A DNA stretch of 64,000 nucleotides from Arthrobacter sp. V1I9 (GCF_030817075.1 NZ_JAUSYU010000001.1:806001-870000), one strand, 5' to 3'. Counted from the first letter of the stretch, positions 25,162 through 34,500 are shown. Made by a program: numbers and translations. Notes: a model not told the origin generated them from the sequence alone.

Positions 25162-25718
25162 ACACGTCACAGGTAAAGCGTCGCGGCAGACGGCGGCTCC
25201 CGGGCCGCCTGCTGCCGTTGCCAAAGATGCAGTTCTTTGTCGGCCGCTGGCCCCGCCTCCTGGTTGTGGCGCTGATTCCTGCCTTGGCCATCCTTGCCGT
25301 CCGCGCGTGGGTGGTGGAGCCTTTCAGCGTGTCGTCAGACAGCATGGAGCCCACCATTCCACAGGGCGCCGTGGTTCTTTTGTACAAGCCGGCAGCTGCG
25401 GCAGACTGGATCCAGAATGGCGTAGTGGTGGCTTTCACCAGCCCTGTTGACGGCCAATCGGCGATCAAGCGGGTCATTGCAAAGGAAGGGCAGACCGTTG
25501 CCATCCGGGACTCCGTGCTGTACGTGGACGACGTCCTCGTCCCAGAGCCTTTCATCGATCACAGCCGCATCGACGCAACGTACTTCGGACCGGAAGAAGT
25601 GCCCGCCGGAAGTGTCTTTGTAATGGGGGACAACCGCGGTGTGTCCATCGATTCCCGGGACTTCGGGGCCGTGCCTTTGACGGCGGTCCAAGGCACGCTG
25701 CTGACGGGTCAGAAATAA
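25140..25718 (+). CDS. lepB: Type I signal peptidase
   Basis: 192 residues. Basic N-terminal tail, one membrane anchor (LLVVALIPALAILAVRAWVV), then the S26 catalytic core facing outward. Catalytic Ser68 is in SVSSDSMEPT, the general-base Lys110 in AIKRVIAKEG, and the conserved VFVMGDNR box follows. It removes signal peptides from exported proteins, many of which are encoded in this window. It is of the LepB type, with Ser-Lys dyad; the SipW type would have His instead of Lys. Start chosen at the first ATG before the basic tail. It may be translated by coupling to the 23-residue ORF. Confidence 0.9.
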   Translation: MGQRRRLNTSQVKRRGRRRLPGRLLPLPKMQFFVGRWPRLLVVALIPALAILAVRAWVVEPFSVSSDSMEPTIPQGAVVLLYKPAAAADWIQNGVVVAFTSPVDGQSAIKRVIAKEGQTVAIRDSVLYVDDVLVPEPFIDHSRIDATYFGPEEVPAGSVFVMGDNRGVSIDSRDFGAVPLTAVQGTLLTGQK

Positions 25719-25793
25719 CATCACCCGCTATGGTGCCGCCCTGGTCTGACGGTAAAGCCTGCACGGTGGAAAACCTGGCCCGGCCTAATGGCC

Positions 25794-26273
25794 CTACCGG
25801 TCACCGCCTTTGTCGTCGCCGGGGGCGTCGTCCGAAGCGTCCTCGTCCCTCAATCCGCCTTTGTCGTCACCCGGCGGGTCATCGGAGATGCTGTCATCCC
25901 TCAGGCCACCCTTGTCGTCGCCGGGCGGATCATCGGAAACGTTCGGGGCCCTGAGCCCGCCTTTATCGTCGAAAGCCTCTTGGGTGGGAATCACTGTTTG
26001 TGGCGGTGCGTAGGTCTGCGGTTCCGCGGGGACGAGTCGCGTTTTCGGGGCTGCATGGTCAGGGATTGCGGTGATGCTGGCTGTTGGGGTCGATGTGGGA
26101 AGCAGGGCTGCGCTGTCTTCGGTTTCCATGGTGCCGCTGCTGGGCGTCACATCAGCCGTAACCACCACCCCGGGAGCAACTTCAGGGGGAGGGCCGGCGT
26201 TTGCCTGGCCCCAGACGGTAAGGCTCGTGACACCGACTACAGCTGCGATGGGGAGATACCAGTAATTCTTCAT
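25794..26273 (-). CDS. Secreted protein with 17-residue DDKGG repeats
   Basis: 159 residues from ATG 26273 (AAAGGCGA upstream). Signal peptide MKNYWYLPIAAVVGVTSLTV then A-N-A-G, a Pro/Thr-rich middle, and a C-terminal tandem array of about three and a half units of the form DDKGGLRDDSISDDPPG. The array is highly charged and probably disordered; Asp-rich repeats could bind calcium or cationic surfaces. It is the last gene after the kinase and regulator at 26353-28598 and may be their target or part of their operon. Family not recognised. Confidence 0.65.
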   Translation of the reverse strand: MKNYWYLPIAAVVGVTSLTVWGQANAGPPPEVAPGVVVTADVTPSSGTMETEDSAALLPTSTPTASITAIPDHAAPKTRLVPAEPQTYAPPQTVIPTQEAFDDKGGLRAPNVSDDPPGDDKGGLRDDSISDDPPGDDKGGLRDEDASDDAPGDDKGGDR

Positions 26274-26352
26274 CGAACTCGCCTTTCTTGGTTTGTGTTC
26301 CCACTCTGCCGGGCCGGGGTGAGAGGGGAATGAGACTTGTATGAGAGACCTC

Positions 26353-27051
26353 TCATGTACGGGTCTGGAGCTGGGGCTGGGCTGCAGGCGCAACTACAAA
26401 GCGGTAACCCGCGCCCCGGACAGCCAGGATTCGTTCGGGCCCGAGTTTGTTACGCAGGTAGCCCACGTAGACGTCCACCACGTTGGAGGACCCGTCAAAG
26501 TCGTATCCCCACACCCGGCTCAGCAGCTGTTCCCTGGTGAGCACCTTGCCCGCGTTCTCTACGAAGGCCCGGGCCATGGCAAATTCCCGGGCGGACAACG
26601 GTACCGTCCGGCCCTGGACTTTTGCGCTGCGAAGGTCGGCATCGAGCGTGACGTCCCCTTGCTCGGGGTGGGGCACCGCCTGGACTCCCGGGTTATCGCG
26701 CAACCGCAGGCGGATCCTCGAGAGGAGTTCCTCGAACCGGAAGGGTTTGGTCATGTAGTCGTCAGCACCGCCGTCGAGCGCGGCCAGGGTGTCCTGCAGC
26801 GAATCCTTGGCCGTCAGCACAATCACCGGAATGGTGCACTTCATGGCGCGCAAAGCTGAGAGCACAGCGAGGCCGTCCATCCTGGGCATGCCGATGTCCA
26901 AGATGAGCAGGTCGAACTCCCCGGAGCTGCCGTAGTCCAGGGCGCGGATGCCGTCCTCCACTGATGAGGTGGTGTAGCCGGCCGCGGTGAGCCCCTTGGT
27001 GATGAAGCTCGCGATCCTTGGCTCGTCGTCGGCGATCAGTATCCGGGTCAT
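26353..27051 (-). CDS. OmpR/PhoB-family response regulator
   Basis: 232 residues. Receiver domain 1-118 with acidic pair D8/D9, phosphorylation site Asp52 (LLILDIGMP) and Lys in YMTKPFRF. Winged-helix C-terminal DNA-binding domain about 130-225 (LSAREFAMARAFVENAGKVL, SRVWGYDFDGSSNVVDVYVG). The start overlaps the kinase stop (ATGA). The order kinase then regulator is the reverse of the commonest arrangement. Target genes unknown; the repeat protein downstream is a candidate. Confidence 0.93.
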   Translation of the reverse strand: MTRILIADDEPRIASFITKGLTAAGYTTSSVEDGIRALDYGSSGEFDLLILDIGMPRMDGLAVLSALRAMKCTIPVIVLTAKDSLQDTLAALDGGADDYMTKPFRFEELLSRIRLRLRDNPGVQAVPHPEQGDVTLDADLRSAKVQGRTVPLSAREFAMARAFVENAGKVLTREQLLSRVWGYDFDGSSNVVDVYVGYLRNKLGPERILAVRGAGYRFVVAPAAQPQLQTRT

Positions 27052-28598
27052 GGGGTTCCTCCTGGAAGTGAGAGCACAAACCGGCTGCCTTCATTGACCC
27101 GCGAAGTCACCCGCAGCGTTCCGCTGTGGGCTTCGGCGATGGCCTTGACGATTGGCAGGCCTAGGCCCGACCCTTCGCTGCCGCGGGAGACGTCGGCTCT
27201 GGCGAAGCGTTCGAAGATCCGTTCCTGGTCCGCGGGGCTGATTCCGCACCCCGTGTCAGCCACCCAAATTTCGAAACCGGCAAGCGAAGGATCCCGGGGT
27301 CCGTGCGGCGCCGTGCCGCCGGCTGTCGCGGTCCAGGCTGCACCAAGGGAGATAACGTCATGGCGCCGCGTGGACTGCACCGCGTTGGCGGCCAACTGTT
27401 CGATGGCCTGGGTGAGGCGGTTGCGGTCTGCGCGAACGTGGCCGCCGGGCATGCTTTCGATCTTCCACCGTCGATCTGCCAGGACCCTGATCCTGTCCAT
27501 CGCCGCTTGAAGGAAGGCGTCGGCGTCGATCCATTCCAGCCGGACGAAGCCCGGACGGCCGCTGCGGGCCAGCATCAGGAGCTCATCCACGAGGGACTGC
27601 ATGCGGTCCAGTTCCTCCAGGAGCAGCACCTGGGTCTCGCTGACGTCCTTGGGATCTTCCGCCTGCAGCAGTTGGAGATGGCCGCCGATGATGGTCAGTG
27701 GTGTTCGGAGTTCATGGCTGGCGTCGTCCACAAACTGGCGCTGGTCCGCGATGCCCTTTTCCAGCCTGTCCAGCATCCGGTTAAAGTCAGTTGCCAGTTG
27801 CGAAACGTCGTCGTCACCGGCTGGGACCAGCACTCGGGTGCTCAGGTCCTCAAACGTGATGGATCCGGTGGCCTGGCGAAGCCGCCTGATGGGAACAAAC
27901 AGGCGGCCTGTCACTGCGAAGCCCACCGCGCCAGCCAGCAGCAGCGTGGCCAGCGACGCGATTGCAAAGGTGCCGAAGGACCCGATCATCTGCTCCCGCT
28001 GCCAGCCGACTTCGCTTGCTGCGACCAGCAACCCGCCGGGGCCTCCGTCTCCGTCTCCAAGCGATACGGAGGTTATAGCCAAGCGCACCGTCCGCGCTTC
28101 CAGCGGCAAGTCATGGAAGACAGTCTGATTTTCAACGTGCTGGGCGCGGGCTGCCTCGAGCAATTCAGGATCAGCGAGATCGGTGGGCTGCCCTCCGGCG
28201 GGCAGGAATGTATTGCCGCCGTTTACCGTCGCCATCACCGATTCGTACCTGCCGGGAGCGTCACCCTGAAGGAAAACGGTGAACAGCTGGTCGAGTGACG
28301 TGTACGGCCCGCCGCCCGGGGCGCCCTGCGCCGCAACGTTTTGAAGCCGGGCGGACTGCAGCAGGAGCTCTTCGTTGACACGGCTGTTGAGGGTGCGCAG
28401 GTCCAGGATGAGGGTGGTAATGCCGGTAACCATTAGGCCGGCCGCCAGGAAAGCCAGGACCGTGGCCAGTACCCGAAAGCGCACGGTGCGCAGTTCTGCG
28501 CGGAAGCCGTGCCAGCCCTGGGCCAGCGGCGAAGCGCGCATGCCGGCGGAAACTCTGTCCGTCATTGCGATCGGCGGTCTCATCCTGAATCCCGTCAT
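27048..28598 (-). CDS. Membrane sensor histidine kinase (HAMP-HisKA-HATPase)
   Basis: Up to 516 residues; ATG codons at residues 1, 6 and 12 are all possible. Two membrane helices (VLATVLAFLAAGLMVTGITT and IASLATLLLAGAVGFAVTG) enclose an extracytoplasmic sensor region of about 150 residues. Then HAMP, HisKA with VDDASHELRTPL (phosphorylated His) and a HATPase with DTGCGISPADQERIFERF and GSGLGLPIV. It is translated together with the OmpR-type regulator. The sensor region has no family I recognise. A possible hairpin with TTGGGAAA arms lies upstream of it. Confidence 0.92.
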   Translation of the reverse strand: MTGFRMRPPIAMTDRVSAGMRASPLAQGWHGFRAELRTVRFRVLATVLAFLAAGLMVTGITTLILDLRTLNSRVNEELLLQSARLQNVAAQGAPGGGPYTSLDQLFTVFLQGDAPGRYESVMATVNGGNTFLPAGGQPTDLADPELLEAARAQHVENQTVFHDLPLEARTVRLAITSVSLGDGDGGPGGLLVAASEVGWQREQMIGSFGTFAIASLATLLLAGAVGFAVTGRLFVPIRRLRQATGSITFEDLSTRVLVPAGDDDVSQLATDFNRMLDRLEKGIADQRQFVDDASHELRTPLTIIGGHLQLLQAEDPKDVSETQVLLLEELDRMQSLVDELLMLARSGRPGFVRLEWIDADAFLQAAMDRIRVLADRRWKIESMPGGHVRADRNRLTQAIEQLAANAVQSTRRHDVISLGAAWTATAGGTAPHGPRDPSLAGFEIWVADTGCGISPADQERIFERFARADVSRGSEGSGLGLPIVKAIAEAHSGTLRVTSRVNEGSRFVLSLPGGTP

Positions 28599-28938
28599 AT
28601 TGGTGCCATCACCACGGCGGTACCTGTTTTCTACAAAATTACGTAGGCCTGCTTGGGGAAAGCTTTGGTGGCGGAATCAACCCTTACGTTGTGCCACCTA
28701 GGCTTTTCCCAACGTTTGCCTCGAATCCCTGTTCCACGGGTTCACCTGCGGAAACGTCTCCCGCCGCTTGTTGCCCGCGGGGAACCGCTGAGGTTTCCGC
28801 GGCAGGGGTCCCACGTACCCCACGTGGGACCAAGTGCAGCGCGGTTTCAGATGTGAGTACTGACCACTGTTGTTCGGTAATAGCCCGCCCCCTTCAATGA
28901 GAACCACGCACCACCGAACTACTTTGGGGGGAACCTTC
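28599..28938. other. Divergent promoter region between two two-component systems
   Basis: No gene. Holds a gapped inverted repeat of the type TTGGGAAAA to TTTCCCCAA (about 28654-28720) and the perfect repeat at 28807. Promoters for the kinase on the left and the SARP-receiver gene on the right must lie here. Confidence 0.5.
28807..28831. promoter_or_regulatory. Inverted repeat GGTCCCACGT-N5-ACGTGGGACC
   Basis: Perfect 10-bp arms with 5-bp spacer, about 110 bases upstream of the SARP-receiver start. Length and symmetry fit an operator for a dimeric regulator; a hairpin terminator is less likely, as no T tract follows. Confidence 0.5.
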
Positions 28939-30304
28939 GTGATTACCTTGGAACTGGCAGATAGCACCGGGCCGGCAGGACTTGTAAGCGAAGTGTCGCC
29001 AGCAGGCGCCGGCGCTTCAGATTTCAGTTTTCGGCCCCCTGACCATCCGCCGCGGCGACATCGAGCTGAGCGCCAACGACCTTGGCGGACCCAAGCCCCG
29101 CCAGGTACTCGAAATTCTGCTGATGAATTTTGGCACTGCAGTGTCGAAGACCCGGCTTATGGATTTGCTGTGGGGCGGGAACCACCCGGCCGTTGCCCTG
29201 CCTACCCTTGAAAGTTACGTCAGCGTCCTCCGGCGCCACCTGCAGCCCGGCACCGGACGAACAGGCCCCCTGCGAACCGTCACGGGGGGCTATACCATCG
29301 ACCGGTCATTGGTGGAACTGGACCTGGACCGGTTCGAGACACTGACCAAAATGGCCAGCCAGGCGGAGCCAGGTGCGGCGCTGGAACTGCTGACAGAAGC
29401 ACTTGACCTGGCATCCGCTCCGCTGCTGGGGGACGAACTGCTGCCCGCTTGGGCAGAGGAGGAGCGGGCTACCCACGCAGCCCAGGTCAGCCTGGCCCGC
29501 GTCATGGCCGCAGAAACCGCGCTCTCGGTAGGGGAAGTCGGCAAGGCAATTGCGTGGGGCGGTGCCGCGGCAAAGGAGGATCCCCTCAACGAACGGGCTT
29601 GGACCGCGTTGATTCTTGGCCTTGAGCAGAACGGCGAGAACACTGAAGCCCTGCGGGCTTATGACCGTTGCCGCAGGACCATTGACCAGGAACTGGGCTG
29701 TGCCCCGGGTCCGGCGCTGCGGGAGGCGCAGACCAGGCTTCTGAGGAGCACCGCGGCAACTTCCAGGCCAGCGGAACCCCATCGCCCCAGCCACGGGTTC
29801 ACGGATGGTGGTTCCATTGCCCTGATGACAGACCCGGATGTGGTCACCCGGCAGGAAACGGGACGCCTGCGGATCCTGATCGTTGATGACCACACCACGT
29901 TTTCCGACCTGCTGGCCGGTGCGCTGGACCGCGAGCCGGACCTGCAAAGTGTGGGAGCGGCGAAGTCCGTGGCATCCGCGGTGACGATGTTCCGGGACCT
30001 TGGGCCCGACGTCGTCATCATGGACCTGTACCTTCCTGACGGCTCCGGGCTCAACGCTGCCGAGCGTATCCTCGCCGAAGCGCCGGAAACCCGGATCGTA
30101 ATGCTGACGGGCAACCCGTCGCAGGAGGCGCTGCGTGAGGCCGCGCGCATGGGCATCTGCGGGTTCCTTCCGAAGGACGGCGCTTTGGGAGTCATGCTGG
30201 ACACCCTGAGGCACGCCCATGCCGGCAACATGATCGTGAATCCGTCCCTGGTGGCAAGGTGGGGCAGCACCGTCCCCTCCGCATCGGGACCTTTGGGGAA
30301 GTGA
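28939..30304 (+). CDS. SARP (OmpR-type HTH + BTAD) fused to a C-terminal receiver domain; apparent frameshift near 5' end
   Basis: The best start is GTG 28939 (GGGGGGAA upstream), but the main frame is shifted by +1 somewhere between 28988 and about 29030: it has a TAA at 28985 and no start codon before ISVFGPLTIRRGDIELSAND. From there on it reads cleanly. Order: SARP DNA-binding domain (GGPKPRQVLEILLMNFGTAV, then SKTRLMDLLWG), BTAD domain (about 100-250), then a receiver domain (RLRILIVDDHTTFSDLLAGA, phosphorylation Asp in VVIMDLYLPDGSG, Lys in FLPKDGA). There is no LuxR helix-turn-helix after the receiver, so the SARP part is the output. The stop overlaps the next kinase start (GTGA). A sequencing error, mutation or programmed shift are all possible. 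Confidence 0.75.
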
Positions 30305-31752
30305 CCGGCAGAATCACCGTGCGCAAACTTTTTGCGGGGAAGTCCACCCACGCCGCCACCGTTGGCCACGCCGCCACCGTTAGCCGCGACGCCGCCGAGC
30401 GGCGCGAGGTCAGGGCAGCCGTTGCCAGATTCCTCACTGCCGGTTTCGCGGCCCTCGTCCTGGTTGCCGTCCCCATCTCCTTCTGGGTGGGTGCCGAAGC
30501 GGAACGGCACGCCCTGGCCAACGCCAGGGACATCACCCAGCGCCTGGCCGATAACGTGGTGGGGCCCTTGATAACGGACCAGCTCCTGGCCCAAGACCCC
30601 GCCGCGATAGAACTGCTCGACCGGAGACTGGCGCCGTGGCTGGCTGAGAGCGGCGTGACCAGGATTAAGGTATGGGACGAGCACTTCCGCGTGGTCTACT
30701 CCGACGTTGAGTCGCTCATCGGGCAGGACTTCGAAGAGGAGGAATGGGCACGCGAGCTCCTTGAAGGCGGGCCGGCGACGGCGACCTTTGAATCCCAGAC
30801 TGAAGCAGAGAATGAGTTTGAGGCGGACTCCGGCGAGCTCGTGGAAGTCTATGCCCGCTCCGCTTCCGCGAATGGGGCGCCGATGATCTTCGAGACGTAC
30901 AGCACGGGGGAGGGAGTCCGCCGCGAACAGCAAGCAGTCCTGATGGGAATGGTTCCGCCCATGGCGCTGTCATTGGCGGTCCTCCAGCTGACACAACTGA
31001 TTCCGGCCGTCCGCCTGGCACGGAGGATGCAGGTCCATCAGGCGGCGCGCAACGCAATGCTGCGCTGCGCCATCGAGGCATCGGACCAGGAGCGCCGTCA
31101 GATTGCCAGCGAACTCCATGACGAGGTGATCCAGGACTTGTCCGGGCTCGCCTACGCCTTGGAATCGGAGGAGCGCCGCGGTCCGCTGGAACTGCAGCCC
31201 GTGTTTGTCAACGCCCGGACGATGCTCCAGGACAATATCCGCACCCTGCGGGCCATGACCAGTGAACTTTATCCCCCTGACCTCGAGGAGCTCGGGCTCC
31301 AGGCTTCCCTGACAAGGCTGGAGGCACCCCTGGTTGAGCGCGGAATTGACCTTACGGTTGAGATCCCGGACAAGCTCGTGCTCGACCGGGACCGGGCAGT
31401 TCTGCTCTACCGGGTGGCGCGGGAGGCCCTGGTTAATGTCAGCAAGCATTCCTCCGCGCAATCGGTGGGAATCCGGATCTGGCAAACCGGCCAGAGGACA
31501 CAGCTCACAGTTTCCGATGATGGCGTGGGCTTCAACCCGAGCGAACCCCGCACCGAAGGTCATTTTGGTCTGAGGATACTCGGGGACACGATCCGGCAGG
31601 CCGGCGGCACCTTTGAAGTCCGCTCAGCACCGGGAGCCGGAACTTCTGTCACCGCAGCGTTCGGCGTGGCCGCTCCCGCCCTCCGTTTCGCCGGGCGGCA
31701 CCTTGTTGCCAAATCTTCCAGCCGGGACACAGCGGTGTTGAAGGCCACCTAG
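30301..31752 (+). CDS. NarL-type sensor histidine kinase (HisKA_3)
   Basis: 483 residues from GTG 30301, overlapping the SARP-receiver stop. One membrane helix near the N terminus (FLTAGFAALVLVAVPISFWV), an extracytoplasmic region of about 150 residues, and a second helix near 220-240. Phosphoacceptor domain RRQIASELHDEVIQDLSGLA and a HATPase with REALVNVSKHSSA, DDGVGF and GHFGLRIL. This class normally partners LuxR-type regulators; here the only adjacent receiver is in the SARP fusion. Signal unknown. Confidence 0.92.
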   Translation: MTGRITVRKLFAGKSTHAATVGHAATVSRDAAERREVRAAVARFLTAGFAALVLVAVPISFWVGAEAERHALANARDITQRLADNVVGPLITDQLLAQDPAAIELLDRRLAPWLAESGVTRIKVWDEHFRVVYSDVESLIGQDFEEEEWARELLEGGPATATFESQTEAENEFEADSGELVEVYARSASANGAPMIFETYSTGEGVRREQQAVLMGMVPPMALSLAVLQLTQLIPAVRLARRMQVHQAARNAMLRCAIEASDQERRQIASELHDEVIQDLSGLAYALESEERRGPLELQPVFVNARTMLQDNIRTLRAMTSELYPPDLEELGLQASLTRLEAPLVERGIDLTVEIPDKLVLDRDRAVLLYRVAREALVNVSKHSSAQSVGIRIWQTGQRTQLTVSDDGVGFNPSEPRTEGHFGLRILGDTIRQAGGTFEVRSAPGAGTSVTAAFGVAAPALRFAGRHLVAKSSSRDTAVLKAT

Positions 31753-32199
31753 GTTCGATCTATAGGTCAGATACGTAGCGCGGGGGCCCCCGGGCATTGG
31801 TTTGAGTCACCATACTCACCTCAAGGCCAGGAGGCCCTCGTTCGTGCGTTAACCCCTGGGAAGAACGCCGCACCCCTGACAGGGTCAGCCGCAGCTGATC
31901 CCGTACCAGCATCGGCCACTCAGCGATCGATCCTGCCCATGAGTTGGAGATGCCGCTGCTTGGGTCCCAGCGCTCCCGTCCAGCAGCATCATTGCGGGAG
32001 GTCACTGAGCGCAGTCCGGCGCTTAGTGGTCCTTCCTTCAGCCGCACGAAGGACCATCAGGAGCACTGCCAGCGACTCTCGACGTTCACTTCGTTGAAGG
32101 TCCGACGGCGGCCGGTTACCTTGCTGAGAAAGGGCAACCTGCCGCCGTCGTAAGTTCCGCGGGCCCCGCCGGCGATGTAATCATCGCGGCACAAGCCGA

Positions 32200-32240
32200 A
32201 GCCCGGTGGCTTCCGGGTGTTTACCGGGAGCCACCGGGCT
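32200..32240. terminator. Bidirectional hairpin
   Basis: AGCCCGGTGGC (32200-32210) pairs with GCCACCGGGCT (32230-32240), extended by TTCCGG/CCGGGA. Isolated from any stop codon by more than 250 bases. Confidence 0.55.
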
Positions 32241-32430
32241 ACGGTGGGGCTATTCATTTATGGGTGGAATTACGTATTCGTGGTGGCCTGCGGTCCGGCG
32301 GTGCCTCCCAGGTGGAATTCGATCTACAGAGAGCCGGGGTGGTGGTGCCGGCGGCGGTATGACGCCGCCGCAGGCTTCAGGTGCCGCCGGTAGCGGAGCG
32401 ACTGCCGCCGTGCAACTGCTTCACTCATGA

Positions 32431-32485
32431 AACTGCTCCCCGTAAGTCAGACCTGAAATTTCAGTCCAACTTTCGGGGAGCAGTT
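32431..32485 (-). terminator. Hairpin downstream of the fibronectin-type protein
   Basis: AACTGCTCCCCG and CGGGGAGCAGTT form a 12-bp perfect stem; the loop holds an internal palindrome TGAAATTTCA. It lies 30 bases past the stop of the minus-strand gene. Confidence 0.6.
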
Positions 32486-32514
32486 CAAAGATCCGCCTTC
32501 TTCAGTGAATTCGG

Positions 32515-34500
32515 CTACCTTGTCGTGGCGGCTACCGTGATGGATCCGCCCGCGGAGGACGTCACCTTGATGGTTGGCGTCACTGCCGCGGTCGAGTTAC
32601 GAGCGCGGATCGTCCAGCTACCATCAGCAGCGACCGTCGCAGTGCCGATCCGCGCACCGCTGGAGTTGGTTGCCGTGATTGTGTTGCCGGTGGTGATGCT
32701 GGCGCTTCCACCAATCCGCCATTCCCGCTTGTCAGCGCGGAACTCGGCCGTGGCCGTGAGCTGGTCCGCGGGAGTCAGGGTTGCCGAAGCGCCGGTACCA
32801 AAGGTTGCCGGAGCGCTCTCGCCTGCTGCGCTGGTCGCGACCAGCTTGAGGGTGTAGGTGGTGCCGTTGGTAAGCCCGCTCAGCGCGGCGTTACGCGCTG
32901 CCGCGTCCGTCTTCACCGTGACAGCTGTTCCGGATGCCGGGGTAGCCGTCAGGACGTAACCGGTAACCGGTGTATTGCCGGCGGCTGCAGCCTGCCATTC
33001 GACAGTCGCGCCGCCGTTGCCGGTGGTTACCCTAACCACGTTGGGAGCGGCAGGTGCAGTCAGTGCCCCTGCCTTCACGGAGAAGGCCACACGTTCAGCT
33101 GCAGTGTTGCCCGCAACGCTGTTAGCAGTGACGACGAAGCTGTACTCCGTTCCTGGTGTGAGCCCTTCGAGCTTGGCTGAAGTGGCACCGCTGCCGGCAT
33201 CAGCCGTAGCGGCTACCTCATTCCCGGACAGCGCTTGAACTGTGTACCCGGTTACAGCCGAGCCGTTGGCGGCGGCCGCGGTCCACGTGACATCCGCTGA
33301 ACCGAGCAGGGAACCGTCTTTCACGGCCACGTTGCCCGGAGCCGCGGGTGCGGAGGCCGCTGGGGGCTGCTCGGCAGACGTCACGCTAACCGTGCCGGCC
33401 GCCGCGGGGTTACTCGACTGTCCGTTCAAGGCCACTACCTTGACCGGGTACGCCTGACCGTCCACCAAACCGCGGATGGTTGCGCTTGTTGCTTCGGCTC
33501 CGACCTTGATGCTCACTTCCTGGTCGAGAACAGTATCCTCTGCGATTACCTCGTAGCCGGTGATGGCAGGAGCGTCCGCGGGAACGGTGGCGGCTGCCCA
33601 TGTGGCGGTAATGCTGTTGTTGCCTGCCGTGCTGGCGAAAACCTCAGTTGGTTGGTTGGGTGCTTGCCCGGAGGGCCCCGCGGGGCATCCGCCGAAGCCT
33701 GGGCCGTCGATCTCCTTGAACTCGGAGATGGTCAGGCCGAGCTGGGCCTCGACGCCAACCGGCTCTGCCTGCCAGCTGGCGACGGACGGGTCACCAGCAA
33801 GAGCGGCATCCCGCTCGGCTTCGGAGAAGAAACCGTACGTCACGGTGAACTCGCCGTTCCCAGCGCTGCCCTCGACCGTGTAGCCGGCAGGTGTCTCATC
33901 GTCGGGCCAGCCGATTGCCCGCTCGCCGATGCCCATGTCCCTCATGTCAGGGTTGACGATTTCCACGGCCATGCGGGCGATGTCGACGTCCGCGCCGTAC
34001 GTGCCCTTGACTACAACCTTGCCCTCGACATCACCGGCGTCCGGAGTGGGAGACCCGTCAACAGAGTCGACGTTCGTGATGACCGCCGTGCCTGCTATCG
34101 CTCCGTCTGAGCTGCCGTCCTCAAACTCGACCGTGACGTCGTCGCCTCCTGAGATGTTGGGTGTGACCAGATCCCAGCAGACACCTCCGGGGTGATTGAC
34201 CTCAAGGAAGCCTGTGCTATCCACTACGCCGCGTGCGACGCCGATGAGGCTACCGCCCCGGGACACGCGGATGGTTGCGTCCTGTCCCGCCTGTGCAGCG
34301 TATCCCTCGATAGCTACCATGTCGCGCTTGGTGAAGATTTCAATGTTGCCAGGGCCGACCGGGGGGTTCGCCGCCATCACAACGGACGCACCAGCTCCCA
34401 CAAGTGCCAGCGTGGTGGTTCCTGCGAGCAAGCCAGTGACAAGTCTGCGTGAGGACGAGTTACCAGGCGAACCGGGAGAAACAAGCTTTCGAAAGCTCAT
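32515..34500 (-). CDS. Secreted fibronectin type III repeat protein
   Basis: 661 residues from ATG 34500 (AAGGAAAGGACC upstream). Signal peptide (VTGLLAGTTTLALVGAGASV then V-M-A-A). Residues about 45-250 form a domain met in many actinobacterial secreted proteins (NIEIFTKRDMVAIEGYAAQA, FLEVNHPGGVCWDLVTPNIS). Then three fibronectin-III domains (each with TGYEV/TGYTV/TGYVL and a G-L-x-x-G-x-x-Y turn). The last 80 residues (KREWRIGGSASITTGNTITA, GTATVAADGSWTIRARN) form a small beta module like that at the C terminus of the multicopper oxidase at 38147. No sortase signal. Probably a surface binding protein. Confidence 0.82.
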   Translation of the reverse strand: MSFRKLVSPGSPGNSSSRRLVTGLLAGTTTLALVGAGASVVMAANPPVGPGNIEIFTKRDMVAIEGYAAQAGQDATIRVSRGGSLIGVARGVVDSTGFLEVNHPGGVCWDLVTPNISGGDDVTVEFEDGSSDGAIAGTAVITNVDSVDGSPTPDAGDVEGKVVVKGTYGADVDIARMAVEIVNPDMRDMGIGERAIGWPDDETPAGYTVEGSAGNGEFTVTYGFFSEAERDAALAGDPSVASWQAEPVGVEAQLGLTISEFKEIDGPGFGGCPAGPSGQAPNQPTEVFASTAGNNSITATWAAATVPADAPAITGYEVIAEDTVLDQEVSIKVGAEATSATIRGLVDGQAYPVKVVALNGQSSNPAAAGTVSVTSAEQPPAASAPAAPGNVAVKDGSLLGSADVTWTAAAANGSAVTGYTVQALSGNEVAATADAGSGATSAKLEGLTPGTEYSFVVTANSVAGNTAAERVAFSVKAGALTAPAAPNVVRVTTGNGGATVEWQAAAAGNTPVTGYVLTATPASGTAVTVKTDAAARNAALSGLTNGTTYTLKLVATSAAGESAPATFGTGASATLTPADQLTATAEFRADKREWRIGGSASITTGNTITATNSSGARIGTATVAADGSWTIRARNSTAAVTPTIKVTSSAGGSITVAATTR

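Larger units (their letters stand above)
31753..32514. other. 762-base region without a recognised gene
   Basis: Contains two hairpins (annotated at 32200 and 32431). The part 31760-32050 has an open minus frame of 95 codons with no ribosome binding site and unusual composition; it might be a relic of a mobile element, but I cannot name one. Confidence 0.35.

Noticed and set aside
29659..30933. A 424-codon minus-strand frame across the SARP-receiver and kinase genes
   Set aside because: Overlaps two well-supported genes, crosses their boundary, and shows no domain.
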